A DNA stretch of 64,000 bases from JAPOXR01 sp965214695 (GTDB lineage: Bacteria; Pseudomonadota; Alphaproteobacteria; Rhodobacterales; Rhodobacteraceae): positions 3,534,001-3,598,000 of the forward strand of contig OZ243967.1 in assembly GCA_965214695.1 (NCBI GenBank). Reading direction: 5' to 3'. The notes under the pieces were generated by a model. It saw nothing but the letters and a program-made list of their open reading frames with translations. It ran no database searches and had not been told where the DNA came from. The translations under genes were made by a program, and so were the position numbers. The first letter of the stretch is position 1, and every line of letters begins with the position of its first letter. Below are positions 17,978-27,500 of this stretch, in pieces.

Positions 17978-18997
17978 ATGGCAATCGGGAATTCCTTCAG
18001 GTTTGCCGTGGCCCCGATGATGGACTGGACCGACCGCCATTGCCGGTACTTCCACCGGCTGATGTCGGAGCGGGCATTGTTGTACACCGAGATGATCGCT
18101 GCTCCGGCGCTGGTGAGGGGAAAGTCGATCCGGCTTCTGGAATTCGATCCCAGTGAACACCCCGTTGCATTGCAACTCGGCGGGGCCGATCCCGGCGAAC
18201 TGGCAGCGGCAGTGCAACTCGGTGTCGAGGCCGGTTATGACGAGATCAACCTGAATGTCGGCTGTCCGTCCGACCGGGTGCAGGGCGGTTGTTTTGGTGC
18301 CGTGCTGATGAAAAATCCGAAGCTGGTGGCACGATGCCTGCGGGAGATGTGCCGGGCGGCGAACGGGACCGAAGTGACCGTCAAGTGTCGATTGGGAGTC
18401 GATGACCAGGATGCCGAGACAACCTTGCCACGGTTTCTCGACGACATGGCCGCAGCCGGGGTACGACGGGTCGCCATCCATGCCCGCAAGGCATGGCTGG
18501 ATGGGCTGAGCCCGAAGCAGAACCGAAATGTGCCGCCGCTGGATCACGAGCTCGTGTTCCGGATGAAGGATCGATTGCCGGGATTGAGAATCTGTATCAA
18601 TGGCGGGATCAACGATCTCGATCTGGCCAATGCGTGCCTGGAGAGAGGGGTTGACGGCATCATGATGGGGCGGACCGCCTATCGCAATCCTGCCGGCGTG
18701 CTGATGGAGGTCGACCGGAGAGTCTTTGGAATCGATCGGCGGGCCAGCCGGGGCCAGGTGGCCCGGCGGATGTTCGAGTATATTGCATGCCAGCAGCAAC
18801 GTGGAGCCAGGATCAATCACGTCACCCGGCATATGTCCGGCCTGTTTGCCGGGTGCCGGGGCGCCCGCATCTGGCGCCAGTCCTTGTCCGACAACAGGCG
18901 CCTTGCCAGCGAGGGAACCGCTTTCCTGGAGGAGATCCTCGAGCAGCTGTCACCAGCAGATTCGGAAACCGGAAACGGACATCCGGGCAATTGTTGA
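17978..18997 (+). CDS. dusA: tRNA-dihydrouridine synthase A
   Basis: DusA is an FMN enzyme that reduces U20/U20a in the tRNA D-loop using NADPH. The 339-residue protein begins with FRFAVAPMMDWTDRHCR, holds the NLNVGCPSDRVQGG(C)FG motif with catalytic Cys105, and has the FMN phosphate site INGGI and GIMMGRTAYRNP. The start at 17978 has GGAGGCGGG immediately upstream. The C-terminal helical domain (VTRHMSGLFAGCRGAR) is typical of the DusA subgroup. Divergent from the PcfJ-like gene. Confidence 0.95.
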   Translation: MAIGNSFRFAVAPMMDWTDRHCRYFHRLMSERALLYTEMIAAPALVRGKSIRLLEFDPSEHPVALQLGGADPGELAAAVQLGVEAGYDEINLNVGCPSDRVQGGCFGAVLMKNPKLVARCLREMCRAANGTEVTVKCRLGVDDQDAETTLPRFLDDMAAAGVRRVAIHARKAWLDGLSPKQNRNVPPLDHELVFRMKDRLPGLRICINGGINDLDLANACLERGVDGIMMGRTAYRNPAGVLMEVDRRVFGIDRRASRGQVARRMFEYIACQQQRGARINHVTRHMSGLFAGCRGARIWRQSLSDNRRLASEGTAFLEEILEQLSPADSETGNGHPGNC

Positions 18998-19029
18998 CGG
19001 AGCGTTCACCTACATCTGCCACCCGGCTG

Positions 19030-19290
19030 TCAAGGCAGGGGCTCCGACAATTTGTTGGCGGTCCTGGCGACCCGCTTTTTCCTTCCCCCGCGCCGCGTCT
19101 TCAACAGTCGGTCCCTGCCTGGCAACTCCAGGAGCAGTTCCTGCCGCTGATCGGGCGTGAATTGGGCCCAGCGGCGAACCTCCTCGGCGGTCCGGTGGCA
19201 GCCAATGCAGATGCCTGCCGTCGGGTGGATCACGCAGACCTGCAGGCACGGACTGTCTGGCTCATCCCGCTTCCAGGCCTTCCGGGTCAT
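19030..19290 (-). CDS. DUF1289 small cysteine protein
   Basis: An 86-residue protein with the DUF1289 pattern SPC-x3-C...GICIGCHRTAEEVRRW, with Cys at 15, 19, 28 and 31 that could bind a metal. Its biochemical role is unknown. The ATG overlaps the ruvX stop by four bases (ATGA), so it is probably translated by coupling. The C-terminal tail is basic (GGRKKRVAR). Confidence 0.88.
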   Translation of the reverse strand: MTRKAWKRDEPDSPCLQVCVIHPTAGICIGCHRTAEEVRRWAQFTPDQRQELLLELPGRDRLLKTRRGGRKKRVARTANKLSEPLP

Positions 19291-19748
19291 GCCGATGCTC
19301 CTGCAATCGCCATGCGGTCAAGGGCGCCCTGCAGTATGATGGCGGCGGCCACGTGATTGATCTTCTCGCCGCGGCTGCGCCGCGACAACCCCGCCTCCAG
19401 CATGCGCCGTTCGGCTTCAACCGTCGAAAGTCGCTCATCCCAGTAGCCGATCGGCAGGCCGGTCACCGAGGCGAGGGTCCTGCCAAACGCCCTGGTCGAC
19501 TGGCATCTGGAGCCCTCGGTGCCATTCATATGTCTCGGCAGGCCAAGCAGCAGCCCGCCGATTTGCCGGTGGCCGGCTGTCCCCAGGACCTGCTCTGCAT
19601 CCTTTCGGGCCCTGGTCCTGGCGATGGTCGCGAGCGGCGTCGCCACGACCTGCCTGGTGTCGGATACGGCGATGCCGATCGTTTTTGACCCCACATCCAA
19701 GCCGAGCAGCGCCACGCCATGGCCCACCGACTCCCGGAATTGATCCAT
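19287..19748 (-). CDS. ruvX: YqgF/RuvX family putative pre-16S rRNA nuclease, with a substituted active-site residue
   Basis: A member of the RNase H-like YqgF family, proposed to process the 5' end of 16S rRNA. The N-terminal LLGLDVGSKTIGIAVSD (Asp18), then LLLGLPRHMNGTEG and YWDERLSTVEAERRM, are standard. The final motif normally reads (I/V)D-x-x-AA-x-x-IL but here is INHVAAAIIL, so the third acidic residue is Asn. The start is uncertain: Met at 19748 has its purine tract directly abutting it, and the frame is open to 19841. It overlaps the DUF1289 gene by four bases. Residue numbers use the 19748 start. Confidence 0.88.
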   Translation of the reverse strand: MDQFRESVGHGVALLGLDVGSKTIGIAVSDTRQVVATPLATIARTRARKDAEQVLGTAGHRQIGGLLLGLPRHMNGTEGSRCQSTRAFGRTLASVTGLPIGYWDERLSTVEAERRMLEAGLSRRSRGEKINHVAAAIILQGALDRMAIAGASA

Positions 19749-20358
19749 CTCCTCGAAAATCACGGTTATCTGGTGCCCGGTCTGCGAATTCCCGAGTTGC
19801 AGGATAGGGTTTGCGACCGGAATTGGAATGACCAATTGCAATCAAACCCCGATTGACCGGAGCAGCCCCGGATTGCCGTTTCGATTGGACAGGTTCGGAT
19901 GGACGCTCGCGTCCACAACGAAGACCAGGATCTCGACCAGGTCAACGACCTGGAGGCATGCTTCACCTTCGAATCATGGTCGCCGGCCTTGCCGCCAATA
20001 TCGATCCGACTGGTCGTGACGCATTCACACAACAGGTCGTTACCGGCAACGACATCGCCAGTTCAGCCTACGGCCAGCGGCAGGCCACCGCCCGGAAAAC
20101 GGCCGGATGCGGGTCTCCCGGCAAGGCGCCGAGCCTGCTGCCCCAATCCGGACATCCATTGCTGCCGCCGTGGAGGATCGGGCTGCGGCAGACCTCTGAC
20201 ACCTGTTGTCCAAGCTTCCAGAATGCCCATGAATCAATTAACCGTCAAATAAAACATCGCGACACAAGTTACTGAATAATAGGGTTTCCGTGAACACGAA
20301 ATGGTGCTTTTCTCCCAACAGTCAAATAACCGTCAAATAAACTCAAGCCGAGGCTGGC
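19749..20358. other. Intergenic stretch with an AT-rich segment and a 13-bp direct repeat
   Basis: About 600 bases with no gene I can support. Several short frames are open, but none shows protein-like content. From about 20235 to 20345 the base composition turns markedly AT-rich relative to the surroundings and contains the direct repeat described separately. It marks the border of the small accessory patch that runs to about 21.5 kb. Confidence 0.5.
20241..20341. repeat. 13-bp direct repeat ACCGTCAAATAAA, two copies
   Basis: Perfect copies lie at 20241-20253 and 20329-20341, 88 bases apart, with a third partial match (AGTCAAATAA) at 20320-20329. They lie in an AT-rich segment at the edge of a region of gene debris. 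They could be a target duplication, an attachment-site remnant or protein-binding iterons. Nothing else identifies a mobile element. Confidence 0.7.
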
Positions 20359-20688
20359 TCAAATCTTGCGCTTCCCCATTTGCGATCCTTCGGAAACTGC
20401 AGAATAAATGAGATCGGTAAATCCGGCTTGCTCGTTGCCTCTTTCTTGGTCTTGGTGTTCATGCGTTGCCTCTATGGGTGAGTTGGGCCAACGAACCAAG
20501 ATGCCGAGAACGACGATTGTCGCCATCCAAAGGCCAATCTGCCAACGGGTGTTGTCCTTGTCGCGCTTTTCCATGTCGGTCCGGAAGTGCTCAAGGGTGG
20601 CCGAAAGATCAGCTTGCATCGTGTTCATGCGTTCCTCCATGACGGCGATTTGCCGGGCCAATACGTGATTGTCCGGGGCGCTGCTCAT
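20359..20688 (-). CDS. Small membrane-anchored coiled-coil protein, hypothetical
   Basis: A 109-residue protein. Residues 10-48 form a heptad-like helix with alternating charges (IAVMEERMNTMQADLSATLE, then HFRTDMEKRDKDN), followed by one transmembrane segment (WQIGLWMATIVVLGILV, about residues 49-65) and a polar tail. This layout is common among small orphan proteins in phage remnants and islands, but I cannot name a family. It sits alone in the low-density 19.8-21.6 kb patch. Confidence 0.6.
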   Translation of the reverse strand: MSSAPDNHVLARQIAVMEERMNTMQADLSATLEHFRTDMEKRDKDNTRWQIGLWMATIVVLGILVRWPNSPIEATHEHQDQERGNEQAGFTDLIYSAVSEGSQMGKRKI

Positions 20689-20770
20689 AATGCATTGTGC
20701 TGCACAATTGCGTAGTTTTGTAATCCCTGAATAGCGGATATGTGCAAATCAACATCCAGTGCGTCTTCGG

Positions 20771-21001
20771 TCAGGCTGACGGGGACCTGCGTGGCGGATT
20801 CTCAAGTCCAAGCAATTCGGCCCTGGATATTGATTCAATGAACTGTGCGGCTTGGTCGAATGTGAAGATGTTGCCGCTGGCCGGATCACCGCGGATCAGG
20901 CACCGCACCCGGTATCGAGGGCGGCCGGCCGGTATCCGTGAAAGCGTCAATCCGACCCATTTCGCGGCGGTTCTTGCCCGGTCTTCGCGGTCGTTCGACA
21001 T
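20771..21001 (-). CDS. Hypothetical short protein
   Basis: A 76-residue frame (MSNDREDRARTAAKWVGL...) with a plausible mixed composition and a strand-like RPRYRVRCLIRG followed by FTFDQAAQFIESIS. No family recognised. It overlaps the frame at 20947-21204 by 55 bases, so at most one of the two is intact, or both are pieces of a decayed gene. Confidence 0.3.
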   Translation of the reverse strand: MSNDREDRARTAAKWVGLTLSRIPAGRPRYRVRCLIRGDPASGNIFTFDQAAQFIESISRAELLGLENPPRRSPSA

Positions 21002-21204
21002 GCTGCCCCGACAATCTGAAATGGCGGTGTATCAAAACGGCGCAACCTGGCGGCAAGCCGGTTGTATGCCGCCTGCCTTCGATGCAGGGGGATCGCCAGG
21101 AACAGATCCCGCAGTTTCAGCACGGCAAGGGACCGCAGAACTTCCAGGTCTGGATCATTGGCGGCGAGACCTCGCAAATACTGGACGGCAAACACGCTGT
21201 CCAC
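20947..21204 (-). CDS. Hypothetical short frame, possibly decayed
   Basis: An 85-residue frame with a helical Leu-rich core (DLEVLRSLAVLKLRDLFLA). It begins ten bases after the AlbA_2 remnant ends and overlaps the next frame downstream out of phase. It could be a remnant of an accessory gene on the same strand. No function assigned. Confidence 0.25.
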   Translation of the reverse strand: MDSVFAVQYLRGLAANDPDLEVLRSLAVLKLRDLFLAIPLHRRQAAYNRLAARLRRFDTPPFQIVGAACRTTAKTGQEPPRNGSD

Positions 21205-21213
21205 AGTCTCCGA

Positions 21214-21396
21214 TCAACTCGCATCGGGGATCGCCGATTTTCGCCCGATAGCCCCGACATCGTTGAGCGGAATGGCGTTGTCCTTCTTGAACTCGACCCA
21301 GGGCTTTTCCCCGGGCAGGCTGCAAAGTTGGTTCACCAAGCGATCGAATTGGTCAGACTTCACTGTTTCTCCCATGACTGACGTGCCTACGGGCAA
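21214..21396 (-). pseudogene. Truncated AlbA_2 (Schlafen-type) ATP-binding protein remnant
   Basis: The 60-residue frame contains FDRLVNQLCSLPGEKPWVEFKKDN, which matches the N-terminal opening of AlbA_2-domain ATP-binding proteins, where it normally continues into an EIGEYISALANAA-type helix. Here the match ends after DN and the frame stops 20 residues later. The remaining ~350-450 residues of the family are absent. It is a different subfamily from the intact AlbA_2 gene at 7485, which has GESEILELK. Confidence 0.6.
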
Positions 21397-21594
21397 CTAT
21401 ATCAAGCCACTTTTGCCCTCCGTCCGGGGTTTCAACCTCGTCGTAACATCTGGATGTGAGTATCGTGATGTCTCCGGTAGTAGAACATCGTGAATCTGGA
21501 CAGGGTGCTGCGGCAGACGGCCGAGCGATCGGCCCTGTGCCAATATGCGGGCGGGGAAATCGCCGGTTTGTTGGCCATGCGCTGGCTGGCATTG

Positions 21595-22542
21595 TCACTC
21601 GCCGGCGGAAATTGCCGGTCCCGGGGACGGGTTTCGGGAGCCCTCGACATTGATGCCGGCCATTCGGGCGATGGCCGGCAGGTCACGGAGGATCAGCGAC
21701 GTCATCTCCGGGTCCTGGCGGGTCTCCTGCAGGATCCGGGTCCATGCCTGGAATGCCAGGTCGGGTCTTCCGGTCTGTGCATCCAGCAGGCCGAGGATGT
21801 ATTTGGCCCGGATGTTCCCGGGATCCAGTTCCAGTGCCCGCATGGTCGCCGATTCTGCCTCCGGCGAGACATAGCCGCCGGCCTCGAGGAGAAGGGACTC
21901 GGCCAGCAGCAGGTAATCTCTTGGGGTCGCCTTTTGCCCCGCCAGGTCGGCGATTCGGGCACGGATGATGGCCGTTCTGGTCCAGTCCTGCCGCTGTGAC
22001 CATGTTCCGGCTTTGGCGCGTAGCGCCTCGATGCTGCCCGCGGTCGCAATGGCGAAGCGGAATTCCTCGAGTGCCGCCTCATCGGCAACCGGCGAAAGCT
22101 GCGCCATGTATTCGGCCTGTGTTGGCCTGTTCTCGCGAATCGATTTCGATGCCTCGATCCGGGTGCTTTGTGGCATATCGCGATAGCCGGGGGAGCCGAC
22201 GGCCAGGTAGATTGCCACCGATCCCGGGCCAAGGACCAGGGTGATGGCAGTCACGGCAAGGATGGTTGCCAGACGCGGTGCATGGCCGGGCTTGATGGCT
22301 CGCTCCAGCGTCCGGGCCAGTCGGACCATGCGCCGCGAGACCTCGAGCCGTGACTGTTCGGCGTCATCCGGGTCGAGTTTGCCGGCCCGTCGGTCCTGGT
22401 CGATTTCCTCGAGTTGGCCCCGGTACACGGCAAGCTGGCTCGCCATCCCGTTGTGTCCGTCGCGCCCCGGCCGGAGAATTGCCGGCAGGATACAGGCCAG
22501 GGCAGCCAGTATGAACAGCGCAGTGATCGACCAGAAAACCAT
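21595..22542 (-). CDS. ccmI: Cytochrome c biogenesis protein CcmI
   Basis: CcmI (CycH) helps deliver apocytochrome c to the System I haem ligation complex in the inner membrane. The 315-residue protein has an N-terminal membrane helix (MVFWSITALFILAALACILPAIL), a cytoplasmic loop with the family signature (LAVYRGQLEEIDQDRRAGKL), a second membrane helix (LATILAVTAITLVLGPGSVAIYLA) and a periplasmic TPR-like domain. The start at 22542 is chosen because upstream residues are not family-like. Other ccm genes are not in the window. Confidence 0.9.
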   Translation of the reverse strand: MVFWSITALFILAALACILPAILRPGRDGHNGMASQLAVYRGQLEEIDQDRRAGKLDPDDAEQSRLEVSRRMVRLARTLERAIKPGHAPRLATILAVTAITLVLGPGSVAIYLAVGSPGYRDMPQSTRIEASKSIRENRPTQAEYMAQLSPVADEAALEEFRFAIATAGSIEALRAKAGTWSQRQDWTRTAIIRARIADLAGQKATPRDYLLLAESLLLEAGGYVSPEAESATMRALELDPGNIRAKYILGLLDAQTGRPDLAFQAWTRILQETRQDPEMTSLILRDLPAIARMAGINVEGSRNPSPGPAISAGE

Positions 22543-22918
22543 GCAAATCACCCTGATGTGCCGCCCTGCCTGCCAGGTCCCGGAAGGCAGGGCGGTGCGA
22601 TCGTGAAGCCGGAGGCACTCCGGCAATCCCGGTCCCGGGTCATTCCGTCACGTCTGCCCGGAACCGGATGGTGATGACCGCCAGTTGTTGGTGCGTCAAG
22701 GTCGAAACAGCAGGCGGCGCAGGCAGACCATCCTCCCCGGTCGGCCACAGATCACTCCAGGATGGCCGGTCCAGGAGATTTCGACATCAATCGGCGATCG
22801 GCGTGGACCGACTATAGAAGTGCGGTCCGAGTTTGGATATACCGCCCTGACAATGCCCGCGCCTTGGCAACTTGGCAAGCACGCGGGTCAGCAATCGGGA
22901 TTCGGGAAGACAGGCCGG
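22543..22918. other. Divergent promoter region between ccmI and soxB
   Basis: About 375 bases without a supported gene. The soxB frame is open upstream to 22685 but those residues are not family-like. Promoters for both directions are expected, and no clear operator or riboswitch was recognised. Confidence 0.45.
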
Positions 22919-24166
22919 TTGAACAGGTATTCTGGATTTTCGCTGGCCCGGGAGGCGCTCCGTGGCCACACCGGGTGGCGGCGGGCATGGGAGTCGCCCG
23001 AGCCGGCGGCCTCGTATGATGTCGTCATCGTCGGTGCCGGTGGCCATGGGCTGGCGACCGCCTGCTACCTGGGCCGCAACCACGGGATCCGGAATGTGGC
23101 CATCCTCGACAAGGGCTGGCTGGGCGGCGGCAATACCGGCCGCAACACCACGATCATCCGCTCGAACTACCTGCAGGACGATTCGGCCGCCATCTACGAG
23201 AAGGCCCGAAGCCTCTACGAGAACCTGAGCCAGGAACTGAACTTCAATGTCATGTTCAGCCCGCGCGGTGTCATGATGCTGGCGCAGACGCATCACGAGG
23301 CCCGTGGCTACATCAGGATCGCCAATGCAAATCTCAACCAGGGCGTGAAAACGGAGTATATCTCGCCTGAACGGGTCAAGCGATTGTGTCCGATCATCTC
23401 GCTTGACGGGCCTCGCTACCCGATTCTCGGTGCATTGTGGCAGCCCCGGGGCGGGACCGCCCGCCATGATGCGGTTGCGTGGGGTTATGCCCGCGCCTGT
23501 TCGGAAATGGGGATGCACATCATCGAGCAGTGCGAGGTCACCGGCATCAGGACCGCGAGCGGGCGGGTGCAGGGGGTTGAGACCACGAAGGGTTCCATCG
23601 ATTGTGGCAAGCTTGCCATGGTCGTGGCAGGTCACTGTGGCATTCTCGCCGACATGGCCGGCTTCAGGCTGCCGGTGGAGTCGGTTGCGCTGCAGGCACT
23701 GGTCTCGGAGCCGGTCAAGCCATGTCTCGATGTGGTGGTCATGGCCAATACCGTTCACGGATATATAAGCCAGTCGGACAAGGGCGAGATGGTCATCGGC
23801 GGCGGCGCTGACGGGTTCAACAATTACACCCAGCGAGGATCATTTCATCATGTCGAGGAGACCGTGCGGGCGCTGGTCGAGACCTTCCCGATGATTTCCA
23901 GGCTGAAAATGCTCAGGCAGTGGGCGGGAATCGTCGACATGACCGGCGACCGCTCGCCGATCATCTCGAAGACGCCCGTGGAGAACATCTTTCTGAATTG
24001 CGGCTGGGGGACCGGTGGGTTCAAATCCATACCCGGCTCCGGTTGGGCCATGGCAGAGTTGGTGGCCAGCGGCCAGCCGGGACATCTTGCTGCACCCTTC
24101 GGGCTGGACCGGTTCCGCGAGGGGCGATTCATCGATGAGAGCGTGGCGGCGGGGGTTGCACATTGA
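22919..24166 (+). CDS. soxB: Sarcosine oxidase beta subunit
   Basis: The FAD subunit of heterotetrameric sarcosine oxidase, which oxidatively demethylates N-methylglycine to glycine and passes the methyl group to tetrahydrofolate. The 415-residue protein opens NRYSGFSLAREALRGHTGW, matching family N-termini; this fixes the start at TTG 22919, although an in-frame ATG exists at 22853. FAD binding is by VGAGGHGLA (39-47). His183 in GGTARHDAVAWGYA lies where the family attaches FMN covalently. It heads the soxBDAG operon. Confidence 0.94.
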   Translation: MNRYSGFSLAREALRGHTGWRRAWESPEPAASYDVVIVGAGGHGLATACYLGRNHGIRNVAILDKGWLGGGNTGRNTTIIRSNYLQDDSAAIYEKARSLYENLSQELNFNVMFSPRGVMMLAQTHHEARGYIRIANANLNQGVKTEYISPERVKRLCPIISLDGPRYPILGALWQPRGGTARHDAVAWGYARACSEMGMHIIEQCEVTGIRTASGRVQGVETTKGSIDCGKLAMVVAGHCGILADMAGFRLPVESVALQALVSEPVKPCLDVVVMANTVHGYISQSDKGEMVIGGGADGFNNYTQRGSFHHVEETVRALVETFPMISRLKMLRQWAGIVDMTGDRSPIISKTPVENIFLNCGWGTGGFKSIPGSGWAMAELVASGQPGHLAAPFGLDRFREGRFIDESVAAGVAH

Positions 24167-24189
24167 ACCGGCTGTTGTGAGGGCAAGTC

Positions 24190-24516
24190 ATGCTCAGGAT
24201 TGAATGTCCATATTGCGGAATCGAGGCCGACGAGACCGAGCTGATGCCGGGCGGGGAGGCGCATATCCGCCGGCATGGTCCGGGATCGTCGGATTCCGAA
24301 TTCGAGAACTACCTGTTCAACAGGTTCAACCCGAGAGGGGTGCATTTCGAACGATGGCGGCACAGCTACGGGTGCGGAAAATGGTTCCATGTCGCCCGCT
24401 GCACGGCGACTCTCGAAGTCTTCGGATCTTACAAGGCCCAGACCCTCCAGCCGCCAGCATCGATCAGGGCCGGCATCTCGTCGAGAAGGGGCGACGGGCA
24501 GTCCGACCAGGGCTGA
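24190..24516 (+). CDS. soxD: Sarcosine oxidase delta subunit
   Basis: The small zinc-binding subunit of heterotetrameric sarcosine oxidase. The 108-residue protein starts MLRIECPYCG with a CxxC pair (Cys6, Cys9), and has the characteristic FENYLFNRFNPRGVHFERWRH segment and a second cysteine pair in GCGKWFHVARC. It lies 23 bases after soxB and just before soxA. The GC-rich tail after residue 95 is longer than strictly needed by the fold. Confidence 0.94.
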   Translation: MLRIECPYCGIEADETELMPGGEAHIRRHGPGSSDSEFENYLFNRFNPRGVHFERWRHSYGCGKWFHVARCTATLEVFGSYKAQTLQPPASIRAGISSRRGDGQSDQG

Positions 24517-24536
24517 CCGGGACGGGGAATCGGGAA

Positions 24537-27500
24537 TTGTCGACGCGACTTGCATCTGGCGGCAGGCTGATTGACCGGACGCGTGCCTTGCAGTTCCGGT
24601 TCGATGGCACTGAAATGACCGGTTATTCCGGTGACACGCTGGCATCGGCGCTGCTGGCGAATGACCAGGTCATGGTGGGCCGGTCGTTCAAGTATCACCG
24701 GCCAAGGGGCATCGTCGCCAGCGGGCCAGAAGAGCCCAACGCCCTGGTCACGTTGGGGGAGGGCGGCCGTCTCGAGCCGAACCAGCGGGCAACGGTTACC
24801 GAACTTGTCGACGGTCTGACCGCGGTCTCGCAGAACCACTGGCCCAGCCTCGGGCTTGACATCGGCAGCGTGTCCGACTGGTTATCGAAGCTGCTTCCTG
24901 CCGGGTTCTACTACAAGACCTTCATGTGGCCGCGGCCGGCCTGGGCCAGGCTGTACGAGCCGCTCATTCGACGGGCTGCAGGTTTGGGCAAGCCGCCCCG
25001 GGAGCGTGATCCCGATCACTATGAGCATTGCCATGTCCATGTCGACATTCTGGTCGTTGGCGGCGGCGTTGCCGGCCTGGCCGCAGCCCGTAGCGCCGCC
25101 CGCGCCGGCGCCAGGGTGCTGGTCGTCGAGCAGTCGGCTGTCTGGGGCGGTCGTCTGTTCAATGATTGCGGCGAGTCGGAAGGGGTCCCGGCTGCCGAGT
25201 GGCTGGCAGACTGCCTGAAGGAGTTGCGGCAAAACTCCCGGGTCAGTCTGCTGGAGCGGACGACGGGCCTCGGGATCTATGATCACGGGTATGTCGTGGC
25301 TGGCCAGCGTCTCGGCGAGGCTGGCCCGGGGTTCGGCGGGCTGAAGCAGCGGCTGTGGCGGATCCGGGCCAGCAGTGTGGTGCTGGCAACCGGGGCAATC
25401 GAACGACCGGTCTGCTTTGCCGGCAATGACGTGCCGGGCGTGATGCTGGCATCGGCAGTGCGGGACTACGTTCTCGATTACGGCGTTTCGTCAGGCGACC
25501 GGACCGTGGTGCTGACCAATAATGACGATGCCTACCGGACCGCCTTCGTCATGGTTGAGGCGGGGCTGAACGTGCCGGCCATTCTCGATACCAGGCTGGA
25601 TCCGGCCGGTTCGGTCCGGGAGCGGGCCAGGCAGCTGGGGATCAGGGTAGAGGCCGGGATGGCAATTGCCGGCGTGAAGGGCCGGTCGCGGGTTACTGGA
25701 ATATCGGTGTGCTCACAGGCTGGCGAGGGGGCGGTGCTGAAGGAGATGGAATGCGAATGCGTGGCCATGTCTGGAGGTTGGTCGCCGACAATCCACCTGT
25801 GGTCGCATTGTGGCGGCAAGCTGCTCTGGTGCCCGGACAGGTCGATGTTCCTGCCGGACCCGGAACACCCGCCGCGGGATGCGACGGGGAGCCAGATGGT
25901 GCATCCGGTGGGCGCCGCCAATGGATGGCTGGCCGCCGGAGCGGCGCTGGCAGATTCCATGGCCGAAACCGGCAGGCTTTGCCGCTCCCTCGATCTCGAG
26001 GCGGTGGACGAGGTTCCTGCGTTGTCCGGGGCGGGCGAGGAATGTACGACAGAGTCGGCATGGACCTCTCCGAACGGGCTGGGTGCGAAGGCTCGATCCC
26101 GTGCCTGGGTCGATTTCCAGAATGATGTGAAGGTGTCCGATCTCGAACTGGCGGTTCGGGAGGGCTATACCAGCGCCGAACATGCCAAGCGTTACACGAC
26201 ATTGGGAATGGCAACCGACCAGGGCAAGCTGTCCAACGTGAACGGCATTGCACTCCTGTCACGAACGCTTTGCCTGGGAGAATGCGAGGCCGGGACAACC
26301 ACGTTTCGCCCCCCATATACGCCGGTGCCGCTCGGGGCGATTGCCGGCGATGCTGCCGGGGAGTTGTTCAAGCAGGTGCGCAAGACACCGATGGACGCAT
26401 GGCACGACCGGAATGGCGCATATTGGGAGCCGGTCTCGGACTGGCGCCGCCCGTACTGCTACCTGGCCTCCCCGACCGAAACCGTCCAGGAGGCGGTGAA
26501 CCGGGAGTCGCTTGCCGTTCGCAACTCGATCGGGATGCTGGATGCGACGACCCTGGGCAAGATCATCGTCAAGGGCAGGGATGCCGGCAAATTCCTCGAC
26601 ATGCTGTACACCAATTTGATGAGCAGCCTGAAGCCCGGATATTGCCGCTACGGGCTGATGTGCAACGAGAACGGGTTCATCATGGATGATGGCGTGGTTG
26701 CGCGCCTCGATGCTGAGTCCTTTCTCTGCCACACCACGACCGGCGGCGCAGACCACATCCATGGCTGGATGGAGGAATGGCTGCAATGCGAATGGTGGAA
26801 GTGGGACGTCTTCACCGCCAATGTCACCGACCAGTTTGCCCAGATCGGCGTTGCCGGTCCGAAGGCGCGGGACCTGCTCCGGAAACTGGGTGGAATGGAT
26901 GTCGGTGCCGATGCCATGCCGTTCATGACCTGGGCCGAGGGAAAGCTCGGAAAGTTCTCGGCGCGGGTCTTCAGGATTTCCTTCTCTGGAGAAGTCTCGT
27001 TCGAGATTGCCGTGCCGGCCAATGAGGGTCTTGACCTCTGGAGCACCCTGCTTGACGCCGGACAGGAATTTGCCGTTCAACCCTACGGAACCGAGGCGCT
27101 GCATGTTCTGCGGGCCGAGAAGGGCTACATCATGATCGGTGACGAGACTGACGGCACCGTGACCCCCCAGGATCTGGGCATGAACTGGATCATTTCGAAG
27201 GTGAAAACCGATTACCTGGGCAAGAGGGCGCAGGAGCGACCGCATCTGACCGATTCCGGCCGCTGGAAGCTGGTCGGCCTCCGGCCGGTCGAGGCGAAGG
27301 CCGAACTTCCTGCCGGCTCGCACGCCATCGAGGATGCCGTCAATGAGCATGGTCAGACCAGGATGATCGGCAGGGTGACATCAAGCTATTTCTCGCCGGT
27401 CCTGAACCGCACGATCGCACTTGGCCTGGTCGAGCGAGGACCGGAGCGGATGGGAGAGACCCTCCGTTTCTCCACTGCCGATGGCCCGGTCCCGGCAAGA

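Noticed and set aside
26259..27350. 363-residue open frame on the minus strand
   Set aside because: Antisense to soxA's folate domain; composition only mirrors it.
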